DNA of 64,000 nt from Chitinophaga pinensis (GTDB lineage Bacteria > Bacteroidota > Bacteroidia > UKL13-3), in assembly GCA_945870425.1 (NCBI GenBank), contig CAMBSD010000010.1, positions 1 through 64,000 of the forward strand. The letters run 5' to 3'. Both the position numbers and the translations under genes were made by a program. Within the stretch, counting starts at the first letter, position 1, and each line of letters begins with the position of its first letter. This document shows, piece by piece, positions 60,038-64,000 of this stretch. The notes beneath the pieces were generated by a model that searched no databases, had not been told where the DNA came from, and saw only the letters and a program-made list of their open reading frames with translations.

Positions 60038-60934
60038 ATGAAAAAACTAATTACTTCCATTCTTTTAATTTGTGCCATCAATTCATTGTTTGCGCAAACA
60101 ATTCCCAATGCTAGTTTTGAGAATTGGACTTTTAAAAATTCGAAATTTTATGACCCAGATGGCTGGGGCACTTTAAACCCAATGACATCTCCTGCAAATT
60201 TAATTACTTGCAACAAAGGCACTGCTTCCCCAGCGCCTAATGCAGGTATTTCATATTTGATGTTATCTTCTAAATCACTAAGTGGACAAACTTTGGGTGC
60301 AATTGCAGTTTCAGGGACTTTCGATCCACTAACGGAAGAATTCGGTGGAGGTTTTGCCATTAATTCAAAACCTTCTAAACTAAACGGTAAATGGCAATAC
60401 ATGGCCCAAGGCGCTGATCAAGGTGCCGTGGCTATCATACTTACTAAACAAAACGCAACAACGGGAATGAAAGATACCATGGCAATGGGTGGTCAATTAC
60501 TTCAAGGAATGGCAATGAGTTGGGCTAGCTTTTCAATTGATATTAATTATTTATCTAATGCAATGCCTGATTCTTGTTTAATTATTTTCTTAGCAAGTGG
60601 CGGAAATCCTGTTGCAGGAAGTTATTTGTACATAGATGATTTGTCATTTTCAGGAAATACATCAGTGAGTGAAATAAGTAATTTTAGTTTTTATAATGTG
60701 TATCCAAATCCTGTAAAAGAAAAGCTTAACCTTGAAATTAATTTAAAACAAAACACTTTGGTTCAAGTTGAAGTGATAGACATTCAAGGTAAACAAATTA
60801 AAGCGCAAGATTTTGCTATGAATAAAGGCGAAAATCAAGTTTCAATTGATTTGTCTGATGTTCAAAAAGGAATTTATATTGTAAGAATGACTGCAGACGG
60901 AGAGAGCCTTTCTCAGAAATTAGTAGTCGAATAA
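60038..60934 (+). CDS. T9SS-exported protein with a PCMD-like N-terminal part
   Basis: A 298-residue secreted protein with a signal peptide (LITSILLICAINSLFAQ). The N-terminal 200 residues form a beta-rich domain (IPNASFENWTF, GWGTLNPMTSPAN, YLYIDDLSFSG), similar to carbohydrate-binding jelly rolls. The last 80 residues are a standard T9SS type A sorting domain (FYNVYPNPVKEKLNLEI, VEVIDIQGKQI, GIYIVRM, SQKLVVE). It follows the metal receptor by 16 bases, ending the cassette before a terminator. Confidence 0.82.
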   Translation: MKKLITSILLICAINSLFAQTIPNASFENWTFKNSKFYDPDGWGTLNPMTSPANLITCNKGTASPAPNAGISYLMLSSKSLSGQTLGAIAVSGTFDPLTEEFGGGFAINSKPSKLNGKWQYMAQGADQGAVAIILTKQNATTGMKDTMAMGGQLLQGMAMSWASFSIDINYLSNAMPDSCLIIFLASGGNPVAGSYLYIDDLSFSGNTSVSEISNFSFYNVYPNPVKEKLNLEINLKQNTLVQVEVIDIQGKQIKAQDFAMNKGENQVSIDLSDVQKGIYIVRMTADGESLSQKLVVE

Positions 60935-60955
60935 TACTTCAATCATTTATTAAGG

Positions 60956-60981
60956 AACGCCACTTTTTAGTGGCGTTTTTT
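60956..60981 (+). terminator. Terminator of the metal cassette operon
   Basis: AACGCCAC pairs perfectly with GTGGCGTT around a 6-base loop, followed by a T run; 22 bases after the last gene. Confidence 0.88.
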
Positions 60982-61049
60982 GTTTAATTATCTTTTATGA
61001 ATTAGTATTTTAGACTTATCTTCGCCCTCCAATAATTTATAACAATACC

Positions 61050-62717
61050 ATGTCTGAAAACAAGATTATATTCTCAATGGCAGGTGTGAGCAAAACGCAT
61101 CCACCGCAAAAACAAGTACTGAAAAATATTTACTTATCTTTTTACTATGGTGCCAAAATTGGTGTCTTGGGTTTAAATGGAAGCGGAAAGTCAAGCTTGC
61201 TTCGCATCATCGCGGGTGTTGATAAAAGCTTTCAAGGTGAGGTTGTTTTTGATAAAGAATATAAAATTGGGTTTTTAGAGCAGGAGCCAGTTTTGGACGA
61301 AACCAAAACGGTTTTGGAATCAGTGAAAGAGGGTGTGAAACACATTACCGATTTGCTTGAGGAATTTGATGAGGTAAACAACAAATTGGCTGAACCCATG
61401 GATGATAAAGCCATGGAGAAACTCATGAACCGTCAAGGTGAATTGATGGAGTTGTTGGAGCAACATGATGCATGGGAGCTTGATACCAAATTAGACAAAG
61501 CCATGGATGCTTTGCGTTGCCCTGATGCTGATACCCCAGTGAAAGTGCTGTCGGGTGGTGAGCGCAGAAGGGTTGCCCTTTGTCGTTTGTTACTTAGCAA
61601 TCCTGATATTTTATTATTGGATGAGCCCACCAATCACTTGGATGCCGAGTCGGTAGATTGGTTAGAGCAATTCTTGAAAAACTTCCCTGGAACGGTTATA
61701 GCCGTTACCCACGATAGGTATTTCTTAGACAATGTTGCAGGATGGATATTGGAATTAGATAGGGGAGAAGGCATTCCTTACAAAGGAAATTATAGCAGTT
61801 GGCTAGAGCAAAAATCTAATAGGTTGTTGCAAGAAGAAAAACAAGAAAGCAAACGTGCCAAAGCTTTACAGCGTGAGTTAGACTGGGTGCGTCAAGGTGC
61901 CAAAGGCCGTCAAACCAAACAGAAAGCTCGTTTACAAGCCTATGATAGAATGATGGGTGAGGAACAAAAAGAGAAAGAGCAAAGCATGGAATTGTTTATT
62001 CCAGCGGGTCCACGTTTGGGAGATTTGGTTATTGAATCTAACAATGTGAGCAAGGCTTTTGGTAATAAATTGTTATATGAGAATTTAAGTTTCAGTCTTC
62101 CTAAAGGAGGTATAGTTGGTATTATCGGACCAAATGGGGTAGGTAAAACCACCTTGTTCCGCATGATGATGGGTTTGGAACAACCCGATTCAGGTGATTT
62201 TAGAATAGGAGAATCTGTCAAGACAGCCTATGTAGATCAAAGCCACAAAGATTTATTGCCTGAAAAATCAGTATTTGAAGTAATAAGCGGAGGTACTGAA
62301 ACCATGATGGTGGGCGACAAGCAAGTAAATGCAAGGGCCTATATTTCTAAGTTTAACTTTAGTGGAAATGATCAAAGTAAAAAAGTAAATGTATTATCTG
62401 GAGGGGAGCGAAACCGTGTGCATTTGGCCATGACTTTGAAAGAAGGTGGCAATGTGTTGTTGCTGGATGAGCCTACCAATGATATAGATGTTAATACTTT
62501 GCGTGCCTTGGAAGAAGCCATTGAAAACTTTGCTGGATGTGTGGTGGTAATTAGCCACGATAGGTGGTTTATCAATCGTATTGCAACGCATATCTTAGCA
62601 TTTGAAGGCAACTCACAAGTGTATTTCTTTGAAGGAGATTATAGCTCATATGAAGAAAACAAAAAACAACGCCTTGGCGATACCGCTCCACATAAGGTGA
62701 GGTTTAAAAATATCTAG
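61050..62717 (+). CDS. ettA: ABC-F translation factor, EttA type
   Basis: A 555-residue soluble tandem ABC ATPase acting at the ribosomal E site to gate the first peptide bonds. Walker A motifs are GLNGSGKSSL and GPNGVGKTTL; signatures are LSGGERRRVALCRLLL and LSGGERNRVHLAMTL; Walker B are DILLLDEPTNHLD and VLLLDEPTNDID. The arm region of about residues 95-155 (EFDEVNNKLAEPMDD to LEQHDAWELDTK) is the EttA-type inter-domain arm. Its length and the absence of membrane parts fit EttA. Confidence 0.95.
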   Translation: MSENKIIFSMAGVSKTHPPQKQVLKNIYLSFYYGAKIGVLGLNGSGKSSLLRIIAGVDKSFQGEVVFDKEYKIGFLEQEPVLDETKTVLESVKEGVKHITDLLEEFDEVNNKLAEPMDDKAMEKLMNRQGELMELLEQHDAWELDTKLDKAMDALRCPDADTPVKVLSGGERRRVALCRLLLSNPDILLLDEPTNHLDAESVDWLEQFLKNFPGTVIAVTHDRYFLDNVAGWILELDRGEGIPYKGNYSSWLEQKSNRLLQEEKQESKRAKALQRELDWVRQGAKGRQTKQKARLQAYDRMMGEEQKEKEQSMELFIPAGPRLGDLVIESNNVSKAFGNKLLYENLSFSLPKGGIVGIIGPNGVGKTTLFRMMMGLEQPDSGDFRIGESVKTAYVDQSHKDLLPEKSVFEVISGGTETMMVGDKQVNARAYISKFNFSGNDQSKKVNVLSGGERNRVHLAMTLKEGGNVLLLDEPTNDIDVNTLRALEEAIENFAGCVVVISHDRWFINRIATHILAFEGNSQVYFFEGDYSSYEENKKQRLGDTAPHKVRFKNI

Positions 62718-62840
62718 TAGAATTTTGTCCTTTAAAATGTTCGGTACTTCATCTATGTGAGATGTCAAATTTGAATGTTGCATTCCTAATTTACTCTAAC
62801 TTTCGATATTTTCAATAACTATGTAACGCTACACGAATTC

Positions 62841-62881
62841 CTCTGTGTCCTCTGTGTTGCATTTTCTCTGTGTCCTCTGTG
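62841..62881 (+). repeat. Direct repeat CTCTGTGTCCTCTGTG
   Basis: The 16-mer occurs at 62841-62856 and 62866-62881, separated by 9 bases, in the gap between ettA and alkB. Similar CTCTGTG-rich strings are scattered in many Bacteroidota genomes, so this is likely a dispersed intergenic repeat. Nothing else is seen in this 179-base gap. Confidence 0.7.
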
Positions 62882-62896
62882 GTTAATAAATCATGC

Positions 62897-63496
62897 CTAA
62901 ACAATCGTCCTAAAAGTTAAATTTATGCGTGGTTTTAGAACCCTAGTTGATTTGGCTAAACTATGCAGCCAATGGCTTTGCACTTGCCCTTTCATGAGAA
63001 GTAAACTCCCATGCTCTAGCATCAAATACATAGTTTGTTTGTCTGCTTTATGTTTGAAACCAAATTTTCTCTCAGTACCCAAACTAACTGATGCTATGGC
63101 ACCATCCTTTTTCAAGTCTTTTTCATCATCGCTGTGCCAGCCCATGCCTTCATTGCCATCATGGTATAAATTTAGCAAACATGAATTATAATTTTCGTTG
63201 CTAATCGATTCAACTATGGTTTTTAATTCCAATAGTTCATTGGTCCAAGGCAAGGCCGTTCTGCTGATATTGGAGTATTTGTATTCAAATGGCCTATCTC
63301 CATACCATGCCATTTTTCTCTTTGTAATGATTCGCTTTCCATATATGACTACCTCATCATTTCTCCAATCAATACCATTGAGCAAGGCCTCCATAAATTG
63401 ATTTGCCTTTTCAGTTGAAATGACTTTTCCATAATATTGAACTACTCCATCTTTGGGTAATAGGTTTGTATGTGAGTTGTTAAATAAATCCATCAA
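62897..63496 (-). CDS. alkB: AlkB-family 2-oxoglutarate/Fe(II) DNA or RNA demethylase
   Basis: A 199-residue dioxygenase. The iron facial triad is H121 and D123 (GWHSDDE) and H178 (HWLHSL). Oxoglutarate-binding arginines are R190 and R196 (PRINLTFR). The nucleotide-recognition lid region contains YGDRPFEYKYSN. It removes alkyl adducts such as 1-methyladenine and 3-methylcytosine by oxidation. Length and motif order resemble ALKBH2/3-type bacterial proteins. Monocistronic, convergent with ettA. Confidence 0.94.
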   Translation of the reverse strand: MMDLFNNSHTNLLPKDGVVQYYGKVISTEKANQFMEALLNGIDWRNDEVVIYGKRIITKRKMAWYGDRPFEYKYSNISRTALPWTNELLELKTIVESISNENYNSCLLNLYHDGNEGMGWHSDDEKDLKKDGAIASVSLGTERKFGFKHKADKQTMYLMLEHGSLLLMKGQVQSHWLHSLAKSTRVLKPRINLTFRTIV

Positions 63497-63843
63497 TTAT
63501 TTAGATTTTCTATTGCAAAATACATCAGATTTTTCTAGATTAAGTATTGTAAATTTATGGCGTTATGGCGGGTATCGAAGATATAGGTAGCATAGGTTAT
63601 TTTATATATTTAAAATCAGTATTTCAAATTTTCCCAATAGGCTATCCAAATGATCAATTAGGTTCTTATCATAAATGCCATACGCATTGTTGCCCATATA
63701 ATAATTGAACTTTCTATTTTTTATGATTGCCCACTCTTAATTCAGCTTGGCTAATACCAAACAAATCATCATAAATAATAAGAAATCATTTGTTTTTTGA
63801 ATGTATTTAAAGAAGCCGCCTGATAAAATTTGTTGCATCATCA
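63497..63843. other. Gap between alkB and corA
   Basis: These 347 bases hold no intact gene. They contain the frameshifted coding-like remnant listed at 63602-63785; the rest is AT-rich and I see no other structured element. Confidence 0.5.
63602..63785 (-). pseudogene. Possible frameshifted coding remnant
   Basis: Downstream of corA on the minus strand one frame reads FLIIYDDLFGISQAELRVGN then stops after a run of six A; removal of a single A joins it to KFNYYMGNNAYGIYDKN and LIDHLDSLLGKFEIL, ending at TAA. The joined 60-residue string is protein-like. There is no start codon and no recognised family. It may be a decayed gene or chance. Confidence 0.3.
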
Positions 63844-63999
63844 TTACATCCAACCTTTGCGTTTAAACCAAATCCAAATGAAGATTGTAATACTTAACAT
63901 TAACCCTATTACGGCAGGGTAGCCCCACATCCAATGCAGCTCTGGCATAACATCGAAGTTCATTCCATAAATGCCAACGATAAATGTGAGTGGTAAGAA
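63844..63999 (-). CDS. corA: CorA magnesium/cobalt transporter, C-terminal end (partial)
   Basis: The final 51 codons of a minus-strand gene whose start lies beyond the window. It reads LPLTFIVGIYGMNFDVMPEL, with the GMN selectivity motif at the pore mouth, followed by the MPEL loop variant and the second transmembrane helix (YPAVIGLMLSITIFIWIWF) and a basic tail KRKGWM. CorA pentamers pass Mg2+ across the inner membrane. Confidence 0.95.
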   Translation of the reverse strand, partial: FLPLTFIVGIYGMNFDVMPELHWMWGYPAVIGLMLSITIFIWIWFKRKGWM

Positions 64000-64000
64000 G

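Noticed and set aside
1-64000. CRISPR array, prophage or intact insertion sequence
   Set aside because: No regularly spaced direct repeats with spacers, no phage structural genes and no intact transposase were found.

Overview
This is an AT-rich window from the chromosome of a member of the Bacteroidota. The evidence for that phylum is the TTG-N19-TAnnTTTG promoter architecture, T9SS-type C-terminal domains, TonB-dependent receptors with N-terminal carboxypeptidase-like domains, a PorV/PorQ-family protein, GLPGLI/DUF4920-like secreted proteins, zinc-free versions of L36 and S4, and a single-chain E1 2-oxoacid dehydrogenase. A class-level placement (Chitinophagia-like or related) is plausible but cannot be settled from sequence alone. 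Most of the window is ordinary chromosome, with no intact insertion sequence, prophage or CRISPR array.

Layout. 0-5.6 kb: end of the spc operon and the alpha operon (rpsE-rpmD-rplO-secY-infA-rpmJ-rpsM-rpsK-rpsD-rpoA-rplQ), with no map gene between secY and infA, closed by a terminator. 5.7-8.1 kb: trpS, a cysteine-less IscA-like protein, and a convergent pterin pair (folE and a PTPS-type synthase). 8.1-10.6 kb: an ECF sigma factor behind a promoter region carrying four copies of TTTTGTTTA, then two proteins of unknown function. 10.6-18.0 kb, minus strand: fused E1 dehydrogenase, then a tight five-gene overlapping operon (ribD, DMT transporter, yigZ, secreted metallopeptidase, ykgJ). 18.1-22.9 kb: prmC, an M16 peptidase, cdsA. 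23-30 kb: the accessory-like part, with a membrane protein fused to a P-loop ATPase, a fatty-acid-hydroxylase-type enzyme, a serine beta-lactamase-like protein, a SRAP protein, a REP palindrome, a fossil of a REP-associated tyrosine transposase, and an alpha/beta hydrolase with a disturbed start.

30-39 kb: a crotonase/ComEC operon, a four-histidine membrane protein, tRNA-Cys, small envelope proteins (DUF4920-like and a c-type haem lipoprotein), panB, rluA-type pseudouridine synthase, a PagL-like lipid A deacylase and a D-2-hydroxyacid dehydrogenase. 39-48 kb: a three-gene operon of a large TonB-dependent receptor, a 1308-residue secreted protein with an FlgD/T9SS-like C-terminus, and a PorV/PorQ-family barrel. 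This is the best candidate for an undercharacterised envelope system. 48-56.8 kb: greA, HIT protein, a 1389-residue multidomain secreted protein with dockerin-like repeats, a PhnA-like protein, a complex inverted-repeat module and a von Willebrand A membrane protein. 56.9-61 kb: a probable heavy-metal (copper) cassette of HYC_CC_PP protein, HMA protein, TonB receptor and T9SS protein. 61-64 kb: ettA, alkB, a frameshifted remnant and the 3' end of corA.

The envelope theme is strong. Three loci code for outer-membrane receptors or T9SS-exported proteins, and several lipoproteins and signal-peptide proteins of unknown role lie between housekeeping genes.
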